Assembly: GCA_021784635.1 (NCBI GenBank)
Contig: JAJYHS010000254.1
Location: 1-14,149, forward strand
Length of the DNA stretch: 14,149 bases
Origin: a bacterium
GTDB taxonomy: Bacteria > Bdellovibrionota > Bdellovibrionia > Bdellovibrionales > UBA1609
Direction: 5' to 3'
Numbering within the stretch: the stretch's first letter is position 1; every line of letters begins with the position of its first letter. Below are positions 1-7,414 of the stretch, piece by piece. The notes below the pieces were generated by a model. That model made no database searches. It saw only the letters and a list, made by a program, of their open reading frames with translations, and was not told the DNA's origin. The position numbers and the translations under genes were made by a program.

Positions 1-1
1 G

Positions 2-1699
2 CAATATCTTGTCGCGCAAATTGAACACATCGATTATATAATTACAAAGACAGAAGTAGAAGCTTTTTTGCTCGAAGCGTCGCTCATCAAAAAATATAAG
101 CCACGCTACAATATTCGACTCAAAGATGACAAAGCTTACCCGTATATTCGGGTGAGTATGCCCGATGACTATCCGCGATTTTATTTATTTCGCAAAGTCA
201 AAGCGGATGGCGCTCTTTATTTCGGGCCCTATACATCCGGGCTTTTCGTACGTGAAACAATTCGATTTTTAAATCGCACGTTTCGTATACGCGATTGCAC
301 CGATGGTTTTATGAGAGCGCGCACGAGACCGTGTTTGACTTATCAAATCGGCAGATGCTCCGGGCCATGCGTGAAGCTCGTCGACAAAGAAGCATATGGG
401 TTGGATGTCGAAAATGCGCTCGACTTTCTACGCGGCCGCAACAAAAAACTAATTTTGGAGCTGAGCAAGAAAATGAAAGAGGCGGCTGCGGGTGAGAGAT
501 TCGAAGCGGCAGCGAAACTTCGCGATAGTGTTGAGGCGATACGTGCGATTTTAGAAAAGCAAATTGTGGTGAGTCGCAAAGAGGATCTCGACCAAGACGT
601 TATCGCATTTTTTGGCGATGAACGAGGTACTCTTATTGAGACATTGCATATTCGTGCCGGCCGAGTGATAGGCAACCGCTCACAGTTTGTCCCCAAATTG
701 AATCCCAAATCAGATGATGAAGATCCTAAGGAGTGGATGACTTCTTTTCTGAATCAGTATTACGCCGAAAACGTGGTTCCGGACCAAATTGTTCTGCCCG
801 TCGACTTAAGCGACGACATTTACAAACTTATGCGCGAAGTGTTTGTAAGCCGCAAACAAAAGCCGGCGCAGTTTATTCATGCGCTTGACCGAGAACAAAA
901 GAATTTAATGGAAATGGCCGAAAAAAATGCGCAAAGCCACTTTCAGGATCACGTCAATAAACAAACGAATATCAATCGGATTCTTGAAGAAATTCAAGCG
1001 AAGTTTCATCTACGTACATTACCATTGCGTATGGAGTGTTTTGATATATCGAATTTTCAAGGTGAAGAAAACGTCGCTTCGCAAGTTGTTTTTGAAGAAG
1101 GTCAACCGAAACGCAGCGATTATAGACGGTATAAAATCCGAACGGTTGAAGGGTCGAACGATTTTGCGTCGATGAAAGAGGTTTTAGAAAGAAGATTTCG
1201 TCACACCGAATACGATGATCCACAACTTGTTGTGATTGACGGTGGCAAAGGGCAACTCGGGATGGCGCTCAAAGCGCTCAAAGAACTGGGACGCGAAGAT
1301 ATTCCGTGTGTCGGGCTTGCTAAGGCCCGCGCCGAAGGTGAATTTCACGATCAAGATGTGCGCCACTCTGAAGAGCGATTTTTCTTACCCGGGCGGTCAA
1401 ACCCGGTGATGTTTTCATCTAACAGTGAAGGGCTTAAAATTTTGGTGGCTTTGCGCGATGAGGCGCATCGCTTTGCCATCACCTACCATCGAAAATTGCG
1501 CGACGAAGCTCTTTTTCACAGCGAACTTGATGAGATTAGTGGTCTCGGAGAGACGCGAAAGACGGCGCTTCTCAAGCACTTTGGGTCAGTCGAAGCGATT
1601 GCGCTGGCTAGCTTCGACGAAATTGCTTCTATCCCAGGGATGAATAAAACGGTTGCGAAATCCGTAGTTGAAGCATTGAACAAATCACGAAGCCGATGA
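2..1699 (+). CDS. uvrC: UvrC, excinuclease ABC subunit C (5' partial)
   Basis: UvrC makes the dual incisions in nucleotide excision repair after UvrAB loads at a lesion. The frame is open from base 2, so the gene begins before the window; about 40 residues of the usual ~600 are missing, including the GIY and YIG motifs. Visible, numbered from base 2: the end of the GIY-YIG domain (EAFLLEASLIKKYKPRYN); cysteines at about 99, 111, 119 and 123, whose 12/8/4 spacing matches the Cys set reported as an Fe-S site in E. coli UvrC; a UVR helix pair at ~157-188 (ERFEAAAKLRD); the RNase H-like 5' nuclease with DISNFQGE (Asp ~348), a conserved NDF Asp ~387, DGGKGQL (Asp ~413) and His ~489; and tandem HhH motifs at ~510-559. 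No key residue looks lost. It converges on the small minus-strand gene at 1723 with a 23-bp gap and no clear terminator. Confidence 0.97.
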   Translation, partial: QYLVAQIEHIDYIITKTEVEAFLLEASLIKKYKPRYNIRLKDDKAYPYIRVSMPDDYPRFYLFRKVKADGALYFGPYTSGLFVRETIRFLNRTFRIRDCTDGFMRARTRPCLTYQIGRCSGPCVKLVDKEAYGLDVENALDFLRGRNKKLILELSKKMKEAAAGERFEAAAKLRDSVEAIRAILEKQIVVSRKEDLDQDVIAFFGDERGTLIETLHIRAGRVIGNRSQFVPKLNPKSDDEDPKEWMTSFLNQYYAENVVPDQIVLPVDLSDDIYKLMREVFVSRKQKPAQFIHALDREQKNLMEMAEKNAQSHFQDHVNKQTNINRILEEIQAKFHLRTLPLRMECFDISNFQGEENVASQVVFEEGQPKRSDYRRYKIRTVEGSNDFASMKEVLERRFRHTEYDDPQLVVIDGGKGQLGMALKALKELGREDIPCVGLAKARAEGEFHDQDVRHSEERFFLPGRSNPVMFSSNSEGLKILVALRDEAHRFAITYHRKLRDEALFHSELDEISGLGETRKTALLKHFGSVEAIALASFDEIASIPGMNKTVAKSVVEALNKSRSR

Positions 1700-1704
1700 T
1701 TTTG

Positions 1705-1720
1705 ACAGTAATACAGTAAT
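1705..1720. repeat. Perfect 8-bp tandem duplication
   Basis: ACAGTAAT occurs twice head to tail (1705-1712 and 1713-1720), filling most of the 23-bp gap between the convergent ends of uvrC and the zinc-ribbon gene. It is probably a slippage duplication; no function is evident. Confidence 0.5.
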
Positions 1721-1722
1721 AT

Positions 1723-1977
1723 TTAATGCAGTTGATGTGTCGCTTGGCGTACGCGAATGTGGCAGCTTTCGCATGAAGCCTCTTCGCGAACCTCTTGATT
1801 TACAAAATGGGTGACATTTGTAAGTAGGAGTTCACTGCCGCAAAGTGGGCAATTGTGATGGTCATCAAGAAATGCCGCCTGCCAATCGATAGGTTCAATG
1901 GTCAAATTACCGGGCTCGGTGGTCGCGTGTTTGTGTTCAAAGATGGTTTCAGTTCTTGTCGATTTCTTTGGCTCCAT
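1723..1977 (-). CDS. Small zinc-ribbon-like protein, unknown function
   Basis: 84-residue protein I do not recognise. It has two CxxC knuckles, Cys43-Pro-Leu-Cys46 and Cys69-Glu-Ser-Cys72, 22 residues apart, which is the pattern of a four-Cys zinc ribbon. Several His residues lie nearby. The N-terminal 35 residues are polar and probably disordered. There is no signal peptide or membrane segment, so it should be cytoplasmic. The start is well supported: on the minus strand AGAGGAG lies about 7 nt before the ATG. It is transcribed toward uvrC and away from the next gene; its ATG (1977-1975) overlaps a plus-strand ATG at 1976 by two bases. Zinc ribbons of this size are often nucleic-acid-binding or assembly factors, but nothing here fixes a role. 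Confidence 0.7.
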   Translation of the reverse strand: MEPKKSTRTETIFEHKHATTEPGNLTIEPIDWQAAFLDDHHNCPLCGSELLLTNVTHFVNQEVREEASCESCHIRVRQATHQLH

Positions 1978-2620
1978 GCGAAGGCTCCTCTATTTTGCCC
2001 CTCACAACTGGCTCGCGACGATCAACATCGTGCGCCGGATATGGGGCGGCTTGCGTTACCCTGTGCTGAGTTCTGTTCGGCATTTCGCGTATCAACTTGA
2101 GACATTTTTAGTTGTTCCACTTCAGGAGTGGCGGTACTTTCATCTAGGTATGGGCGAAAATCTAGCGAGCGTTGAACATCCGGCAATAGTTTATCTGCGT
2201 GACGTTTTAGGCGTACGAACGGTACCGAAATCCGCCCTTGGGTCTTCGACTTCCGGCTTGCCCGTCATGCGGGGCGATGAGGATTGCGACGTGACGGTTC
2301 AGACTTTCAGGCCGCTGAACAGCGAAGAAAAAAGGCTTGCCGAGAAAATGCTCGCGGCAATCGACTGTCACAAGATTTTATGGCGGCAGGGTCGGCAAAT
2401 CGATTTCACCTCATTGACGGAGAATCAGAGCCGCCGAGGGTTGATCGTATTCGGCAATCTTGAGAAGCCCGGTGGTTCGGATTCAAGTCTCGGAATGGTT
2501 TTTCTGCAACTACCGGATCTTGCCGAATTTTTTGGCGCCGATTCTAAAGTTCACGATCTTAAGAAATCGGCGTGGGAGAAGTTGAAAAGATTCAAACAGG
2601 CAATCGAAAATGAAAAATGA
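1976..2620 (+). CDS. Hypothetical protein, C-terminal half HolD (Pol III psi)-like
   Basis: Not firmly recognised. The frame is open from 1898, but the upstream part is antisense to the zinc-ribbon gene. Candidate starts are ATG 1976, GTG 2030, GTG 2063 and ATG 2150; none has a good Shine-Dalgarno, so the start is unresolved. The outermost one that respects the divergent gene is given (214 aa); ATG 2150 would give 156 aa. From 2150 on, the layout resembles E. coli HolD (137 aa): an early 'YLRDVLGV' helix like HolD's 'LQQLGIT', a mid-region 'EKRLAEKMLAAI' helix, a short strand (RGLIVFG), and a C-terminal 'LPDLAEFF...KKSAWEKLKRF' like HolD's 'SPALTDL...RAALWQQI'. This is a by-eye resemblance, not an identification. 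The first 58 residues are rich in Trp, Arg and Leu. The 3' end overlaps nfeD by 11 nt, so the two are probably co-transcribed. Confidence 0.6.
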   Translation: MRRLLYFAPHNWLATINIVRRIWGGLRYPVLSSVRHFAYQLETFLVVPLQEWRYFHLGMGENLASVEHPAIVYLRDVLGVRTVPKSALGSSTSGLPVMRGDEDCDVTVQTFRPLNSEEKRLAEKMLAAIDCHKILWRQGRQIDFTSLTENQSRRGLIVFGNLEKPGGSDSSLGMVFLQLPDLAEFFGADSKVHDLKKSAWEKLKRFKQAIENEK

Positions 2621-3992
2621 GCCAAAGTTTTTTGCACCCCAGTTGAATTCGTTAGCCGTATTTGTATCGATACTGCTGACATTTTTGTTTGCGCCAAGGG
2701 TTGTTTTGGCGGCGCAAGTAGCGAAATCAGCAACATCCGTGGTGCACGTGAGTGCAACGCCTGCCAAAACGCAGCCGACGTGCGTACTTGAAACAAAATT
2801 AAATGACGATATTGGCCCGGCGACGCTTGATCTTATTCAACGCGCCAAAAATAGGGCTCTTCAACATCACTGCGGATCTGTTCTGCTGCTCGTGAACACG
2901 CCTGGCGGCAACATGCAAACTACCCGGCAAATTGTTGAAGAGATTCTCAATTCGCCGGTACCATTTTTGTGTTTTGTATACCCTCCCGGAGGTCATGCTG
3001 GCAGCGCGGGCGCCATTATTCTTCAAAGTTGTCATTTATCTGGTGCGGCCCCCGGTACTAATATCGGCGCTTCGACGCCGATTGAAGGGACAGGCGCGAA
3101 TATCCCGAGTGACTTAAGAAGAAAAATTATAAACGACACGGTGGCCTGGGTGACTTCGCTTGCGCGAATGCGGGGTCACAATGCTCATTTCGCTAAAGAA
3201 ATGATTGTAAAAGCAAAATCAGTGAGTGCTGAAGATGCATTGAAACTGAAGGCCATCGATTTCGTAGGTGATACTCCGCAAGAGTTTCTGAAGTTTGCAA
3301 ACGGCCACACGGTTGAACTGACCAATCATCAAAGTGTGACGTTGCATCCTGGTAAAATCATAGTTTTTCATCACGATTTGCGTTTTAAACTAATGAATCT
3401 TTTGACCAATCCTCAACTGGCATACCTCATGTTTATGGGTAGCCTCGTGCTTCTTTATTTTGAAATCACCCATCCCGGCCTTATGGCGCCGGGTGTTTTG
3501 GGCGGGCTGGGCCTTATCATTTCACTCATTGCGCTTCAGATGATGAACGTGACGTGGGGAGCCGTATTTTTAATTCTTTTCGGCCTGGGCCTTCTCATCA
3601 GCGAAGCTTTTTTGCCAACTTTCGGAATTGTCGGTTTCGGTGGGATCGTGTCATTTTTTATCGGTAGTCTTTTTCTTTTCGACTACGGAACTTCGGGATT
3701 TTTTCTCCCGCTTAAATTTATTTTACCCACGGTTATATTGTTGGGTGCGTTACTGTCAGGAATTGCCTATTTAGCGTTTTCAAGCCGTAAACGCAAAAAG
3801 GCAAAAGAAGCGGGCTTTGACTCAATTGACGGTAGGCAAGTGAAAGTGACTCAAACGCAAGGTGACGGTCGCAGCGGTTTTGTCCTTATGGATGGCGAAC
3901 TGTGGCGTTTCGAATGCGATGAACCGTTGACTGTGGGCCAGCAAGTTCTAATTATAAGCCATAAAGGCTTCACACTAAAAGTCAGGAGATAA
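2610..3992 (+). CDS. NfeD-family membrane-bound serine protease (ClpP-class)
   Basis: 460-residue long-form NfeD. Residues ~12-35 form a signal peptide or first membrane segment (LAVFVSILLTFLFAP...VLAA). A ClpP-fold protease domain follows: NTPGG at 96-100, GSAGA with the probable nucleophile Ser132, APGTNIGASTP at 147-157, and a probable catalytic Lys172 in RKIINDTVAW, then the RGHN segment near 190. Four or five hydrophobic segments span ~268-390. A C-terminal OB-fold NfeD domain lies at ~408-460. In the archaeal homologue PH1510 a Ser-Lys dyad cleaves the hydrophobic C-terminus of the partner stomatin; the same role with the slipin 1 nt downstream is the natural inference. ATG 2610 lies inside the upstream reading frame (11-nt overlap), suggesting translational coupling. 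The start of the mature protein, near residue 35, is an estimate. Confidence 0.95.
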   Translation: MKNEPKFFAPQLNSLAVFVSILLTFLFAPRVVLAAQVAKSATSVVHVSATPAKTQPTCVLETKLNDDIGPATLDLIQRAKNRALQHHCGSVLLLVNTPGGNMQTTRQIVEEILNSPVPFLCFVYPPGGHAGSAGAIILQSCHLSGAAPGTNIGASTPIEGTGANIPSDLRRKIINDTVAWVTSLARMRGHNAHFAKEMIVKAKSVSAEDALKLKAIDFVGDTPQEFLKFANGHTVELTNHQSVTLHPGKIIVFHHDLRFKLMNLLTNPQLAYLMFMGSLVLLYFEITHPGLMAPGVLGGLGLIISLIALQMMNVTWGAVFLILFGLGLLISEAFLPTFGIVGFGGIVSFFIGSLFLFDYGTSGFFLPLKFILPTVILLGALLSGIAYLAFSSRKRKKAKEAGFDSIDGRQVKVTQTQGDGRSGFVLMDGELWRFECDEPLTVGQQVLIISHKGFTLKVRR

Positions 3993-3993
3993 T

Positions 3994-4737
3994 ATGCAGC
4001 CAGCCATAATTTTTATTGTCATCGTGGTCGTTTTTCTCCTCATCGCATCGATCAAGATTTTAACGGAGTGGGAGCGCGCCGTCGTTTTACGATTTGGCAA
4101 TTTCACCGGCGTGCGTGGACCTGGCATCATTTTTTTGATTCCGATCGCTGAGAGAATGTATCGCATCGATACGCGTACAATCGCCATGGATGTGCAACCG
4201 CAAGACGTCATTACTAAAGATAACGTCACGCTCAAAGTGGCGGCGGTGATTTATTTTCGCGTGATTAATCCCGAGTATGCGGTCGTGCGAGTCGAAGATT
4301 ATTATTTTGCCACGAGCCAATTGGCGCAAACGGCATTGCGAACGGTACTCGGTCAGTTCGTGCTCGATGAATTGCTCTCGAGCCTTGATCGTATCAGTCA
4401 TGCGCTCCAAGATTATTTAGACAAATCGACGGAGCCTTGGGGAGTTAAAATTACCTCCGTTGAAATCAAAAACATCGATTTACCGCAAAACATTCAACGT
4501 GCTATGGCGCAAGAGGCGACGGCTGAGCGGGAACGTCGCGCGAAGGTCATAAGTGCCGAAGGGGAGTTGCAGCGGTCTGAAAAGCTTTTTCAGGCGTCAG
4601 AAAAGATATCGGCGTCACCGGCGGCGCTACAACTCGCGTATTTGCAAGCGCTGACTGAAATTAAAAATGATGGCAAAACAACGATTATTTTGCCGATTCC
4701 GCTCGAATTCGCGAAGGCATTCTTAAAAAAGGATTAA
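3994..4737 (+). CDS. Slipin (stomatin/prohibitin SPFH protein), NfeD partner
   Basis: 247-residue bacterial slipin. One N-terminal membrane anchor (residues ~4-21) is followed directly by the SPFH/PHB domain, with family signatures TEWERAVVLRFG (24-35), GPGIIFLIP (42-50), VITKDNVTLKV (72-82) and IDLPQNIQRAMAQEATAERERRAKVISAEGE (161-191). The last of these is the coiled-coil scaffold region. The C-terminal IILPIPLEFA is the hydrophobic tail that NfeD proteases clip in the archaeal pair. Slipins form large membrane-associated rings with NfeD and are linked to membrane microdomains and stress. The gene starts 1 nt after the nfeD stop; its AGGAG at 3978-3982 overlaps the end of nfeD, with ATG 11 nt on, so the pair is tightly coupled. 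Length and motifs are standard for the family. Confidence 0.96.
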   Translation: MQPAIIFIVIVVVFLLIASIKILTEWERAVVLRFGNFTGVRGPGIIFLIPIAERMYRIDTRTIAMDVQPQDVITKDNVTLKVAAVIYFRVINPEYAVVRVEDYYFATSQLAQTALRTVLGQFVLDELLSSLDRISHALQDYLDKSTEPWGVKITSVEIKNIDLPQNIQRAMAQEATAERERRAKVISAEGELQRSEKLFQASEKISASPAALQLAYLQALTEIKNDGKTTIILPIPLEFAKAFLKKD

Positions 4738-4751
4738 GGCGAGAAGTACGT

Positions 4752-4789
4752 GCGGCAGTAGCTGCCGCTTGAGCGCCATTGACGGCGCT
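4752..4789. other. Two tandem GC-rich hairpins after slipin
   Basis: GCGGCAG (4752-4758) pairs perfectly with CTGCCGC (4762-4768) over a 3-nt loop. Three bases later AGCGCC (4772-4777) pairs with GGCGCT (4784-4789) over a 6-nt loop. No U-tract follows, so this is not a textbook intrinsic terminator. It could be a Rho-assisted end, a 3' stabiliser of the nfeD-slipin mRNA, or a REP-like element. It lies 15 nt after the slipin stop and upstream of the spoIID ribosome binding site. Confidence 0.5.
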
Positions 4790-4831
4790 TGTTGATAAGG
4801 CACGCACACGGGGTGCGGCATTGAGATTCCC

Positions 4832-4840
4832 AAGGAGGGG
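4832..4840 (+). promoter_or_regulatory. Strong ribosome binding site that fixes a TTG start
   Basis: AAGGAGGGG lies 4 nt before TTG 4845 and is the best Shine-Dalgarno in the gap after slipin. It makes TTG 4845 much more likely than the other in-frame TTG at 4779, which lies inside the second hairpin and would place 22 polar residues before the signal peptide. Confidence 0.75.
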
Positions 4841-4844
4841 TAGC

Positions 4845-6086
4845 TTGCGGTTAATTTACATTTTTGCGTTCGTTTTGCTGTATGGTTCGTTTGGTCAGTC
4901 AAAAAATTTGCGTAAATCACCGTTAACTGCGCCCATTCGCGTTCGATTGTTGCGGGCCCGGCGCGCGATTGAAATGGATGGGTTCGATTTACGATTCGAC
5001 GGCGACAGTTTAAGCTCTTCGGTATTGCCCATTCATTCAACCGTCGAAATTTCTCGCCTTCGAAGTGAGTGGCTCATTAGAAAAAATCATCGCGTCTGGC
5101 GTGCGCACGGGCAAAGCTTAGTCGTGTCGGGTGAGATGCTTGAGTTTGAAAAGAATTTGCAGCCACCCGCCACGTATGTCCTTGAGGCGCGGTCGAATGC
5201 AAGTTTTGATGTGGTGGCTGACCTCAGACGAAAGGTCTATTTAGAAGGCGTGTTGCCGAGCGAAATGCCGATTACCTGGCCCGTAGCCGCGCTTGAAGCT
5301 CAGGCGGTCGCTTCAATTTCTTATGCGCGGGCGCAAGCATTGCGGCACGAACAAAGCGGTTTTGATGTCGATAGCTCGATTAACAGTCAAGTGTTCAACT
5401 GGAGTTCATATACTCGTGCCTTAACCCGCGAGCGGAGAAAACTTGCGCACGTACTTGCAATCACGCGTGGGCAGATTCTTATCAATAAACGCGGCCAACC
5501 GTATCTCGCATATTTCGACTCTGACTGTGGTGGAGTGACCGAACTTGCGCAAAATGTTTGGGCGCGCCCAGGCGACCCGACGGGCAGCAAAAAAATCGTT
5601 CATCATTTTTCTAAGAAGGGAATCGTCTACGATCAATATTGTTTATTGAATCCGCACAATCGCTGGCATTATTTTGTGACCTGGCGGCAAATTCAAAGAG
5701 CGGTGCGAGGGGAGTTTCATAACTTTCGGGGAGAAGTTCGCAACGTCAAAGTGGTCTCACGATCGCCTTCGGGTCGCGCTTATCAAGTCGAGGTTGTCGC
5801 AGTAAACGGCCGGCAACTCCTCATGCTTTCGCAAATCTTTCGCCAGTTGATAGGTTATGGGCGCATTCGCAGCACACTTTTTAAAATTAAACATTTTCGT
5901 AACGGACTCGAATTTGACGGACGTGGTTTTGGTCACGGAGTGGGGATGTGTCAACATGGTGCACGTTTTATGGCCCTTAATGGCGCCACCTATCAGCAGA
6001 TTCTTTCGCGCTATTATCCGGAGGCGCGATTGATCAACAGCCGTGTGCATTCGGCACCGATTTCTGTCATCGCGTCATCGGAATGA
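4845..6086 (+). CDS. Exported SpoIID/LytB-domain protein
   Basis: 413 residues from the chosen TTG, giving an N-terminal signal sequence (LRLIYIFAFVLLYGSFG). The SpoIID domain fills the second half: YLEGVLPSEMPITWPVAALEAQAVASISYARAQA (~132-165), whose Glu140 in PSE aligns with the catalytic Glu of B. subtilis SpoIID; D..INSQVF (~176-184); ITRGQILINKRGQPYLAYFDSDCGGVTE (~206-233); and GRGFGHGVGMCQHGARFMA...YYPEARL (~359-396). SpoIID is a lytic transglycosylase acting on peptidoglycan strands without stem peptides. Homologues in non-sporing Gram-negatives are annotated as LytB or amidase enhancer and probably act on periplasmic peptidoglycan. The family motifs look intact. It may share a transcript with slipin despite the 107-bp gap with hairpins. 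The substrate here is an inference from the family. Confidence 0.93.
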   Translation: MRLIYIFAFVLLYGSFGQSKNLRKSPLTAPIRVRLLRARRAIEMDGFDLRFDGDSLSSSVLPIHSTVEISRLRSEWLIRKNHRVWRAHGQSLVVSGEMLEFEKNLQPPATYVLEARSNASFDVVADLRRKVYLEGVLPSEMPITWPVAALEAQAVASISYARAQALRHEQSGFDVDSSINSQVFNWSSYTRALTRERRKLAHVLAITRGQILINKRGQPYLAYFDSDCGGVTELAQNVWARPGDPTGSKKIVHHFSKKGIVYDQYCLLNPHNRWHYFVTWRQIQRAVRGEFHNFRGEVRNVKVVSRSPSGRAYQVEVVAVNGRQLLMLSQIFRQLIGYGRIRSTLFKIKHFRNGLEFDGRGFGHGVGMCQHGARFMALNGATYQQILSRYYPEARLINSRVHSAPISVIASSE

Positions 6087-6097
6087 ATTGTGCGCTA

Positions 6098-6116
6098 GTA
6101 GTGCTATTTTCGCTAC
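6098..6116. terminator. Possible weak bidirectional terminator between convergent genes
   Basis: GTAGTG (6098-6103) pairs with CGCTAC (6111-6116), with one G-T wobble, over the loop CTATTTT. It fills most of the 32-bp gap between the stops of spoIID (plus) and thrC (minus), where a shared terminator is expected. It has no U-tract on either side, so it is a weak call. Confidence 0.3.
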
Positions 6117-6118
6117 GA

Positions 6119-7414
6119 TTAATGGGAAGTTTTTCCGAGAAGTGCGTCGGCGACAGAGTCTATAGTGGCGTCGACCGGGGTCGATCGCGACGGCCGTTCA
6201 AATAGCTGAGCCAGGTTTGGCGGCATTTCGATTTCACCGCCGATAAGCGGGTTGACGATTTCAGAAAACTTTGCCGGATGTGCTGTGGACACGATGATCC
6301 AGTGCGGAGTTTTCATTCGCTCTCGGGCTACGGCGGCCGTTGCTGTATGCGGGCACCAAATTTCACCCCAATCGGCTTTGCCGTGGCGAATGGCATGTCG
6401 GATTTCATCATCTAGGACGCTAACAGCGGACGAAATTTTTTTGAGTTCATGAACATCTGGATGCAAATCACTTAAACGCTCAAAGTTGCTTGGAGCGCCG
6501 ACATCCATCGCATTTGCGAGCGTCCGAATTGAGGGCCGTGGCTCGTATCTACCGGTTCGATAAAAATTTGAAAGCGTGGTATTGGCATTTGTCGCTATTG
6601 TGATTTCGCGAATGGGCATACCGATTTTTCGCGCCCAAAATGCCGCCACGGCATCGCCAAGATTACCCGTTGGGATAATAAGCCCCGGCGCGTGACCCGT
6701 TTTCTGTTGGTACCAAATAGCCGCCGCCGAATGATAAATCATTTGCGGCAATAGCCGTCCGATATTGATACTGTTAGCGGAAGTGAAACGAAATTTCGAA
6801 GCAAGACCGAACTGCTCACGCACTTGTGCATCGCCAAGAATTGTTTTGACCAGGCGCTGGCAATCGTCAAACGAGCCGTTCACTTCTAGACTTAGGACAT
6901 TGTCGCTCCAGCATGTCAGTTGTTGTCGTTGTAGCGGAGAAACTCCATTGCGCGGAAAAAGCACAACGGCGCGAAATTTTTTAAATTCATCGAAGGCGGA
7001 GGCGACCGCTCCGCCGGTGTCGCCAGAAGTTGCAACTAAAATTGTTCGCTGCTCAGAAATTTTGAGATTCATAAACCGTGCAAGAAAGCGAGCCGCAATA
7101 TCTTTAAACGCGGCCGTCGGGCCATGAAACAGCTCCAAAACGGCAGTGTCGTTTTTCAAATAACGAAGCGGAATTTGAAAATCATAGGCTGATTTTAAAA
7201 GCGAATGCAGTTCGTGGGCGGTGAGTTCATCGCGCAGAAAGGGGCTTAAGATCTTTTGTGCGATTCCGATGAATGAATGATCCGTGATTTCGCCGGGTTG
7301 AATCAGCGGCCAGGATTCAGGTACGTAAAGCCCCTGATCGACCGCTAACCCCCGCTCGACCGCTTCAAGAAATGAAACGCGATCTGCGGCATGACGTGTA
7401 CTAATGTATTTCAT
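6119..7414 (-). CDS. thrC: Threonine synthase
   Basis: 431-residue PLP enzyme converting O-phosphohomoserine to threonine and phosphate, the last step of the pathway; cytoplasmic. The size matches the short E. coli-type ThrC (~428 aa). Motifs: N-terminal KYISTRH; ELFHGPTAAFKDIAARF (94-110), with Lys104 as the PLP Schiff-base lysine; ATSGDTGGAVA (128-138); NSINIGRLLPQ (214-224); PTGNLGDAVAA (248-258), the phosphate-binding loop; and NAMDVGAPSNFERL (~301-313). It is the last gene of thrABC. Its ATG overlaps the thrB stop by 4 nt (ATGA), and AGGTGA lies ~5 nt before the start inside thrB. Nothing is missing. The convergent spoIID gene ends 32 bp away. Confidence 0.97.
   Translation of the reverse strand: MKYISTRHAADRVSFLEAVERGLAVDQGLYVPESWPLIQPGEITDHSFIGIAQKILSPFLRDELTAHELHSLLKSAYDFQIPLRYLKNDTAVLELFHGPTAAFKDIAARFLARFMNLKISEQRTILVATSGDTGGAVASAFDEFKKFRAVVLFPRNGVSPLQRQQLTCWSDNVLSLEVNGSFDDCQRLVKTILGDAQVREQFGLASKFRFTSANSINIGRLLPQMIYHSAAAIWYQQKTGHAPGLIIPTGNLGDAVAAFWARKIGMPIREITIATNANTTLSNFYRTGRYEPRPSIRTLANAMDVGAPSNFERLSDLHPDVHELKKISSAVSVLDDEIRHAIRHGKADWGEIWCPHTATAAVARERMKTPHWIIVSTAHPAKFSEIVNPLIGGEIEMPPNLAQLFERPSRSTPVDATIDSVADALLGKTSH

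Noticed and set aside
343..708. 121-codon open frame on the minus strand inside uvrC
   Set aside because: It is antisense to the highly conserved UvrC Cys-cluster and UVR region; its Ser/Arg-rich composition is typical of a shadow frame.
4779..4844. TTG 4779 as the start of the SpoIID protein
   Set aside because: It lies in the loop of the second hairpin, has no SD, and would put 22 polar residues before a clear signal sequence that begins at TTG 4845 behind AAGGAGGGG.
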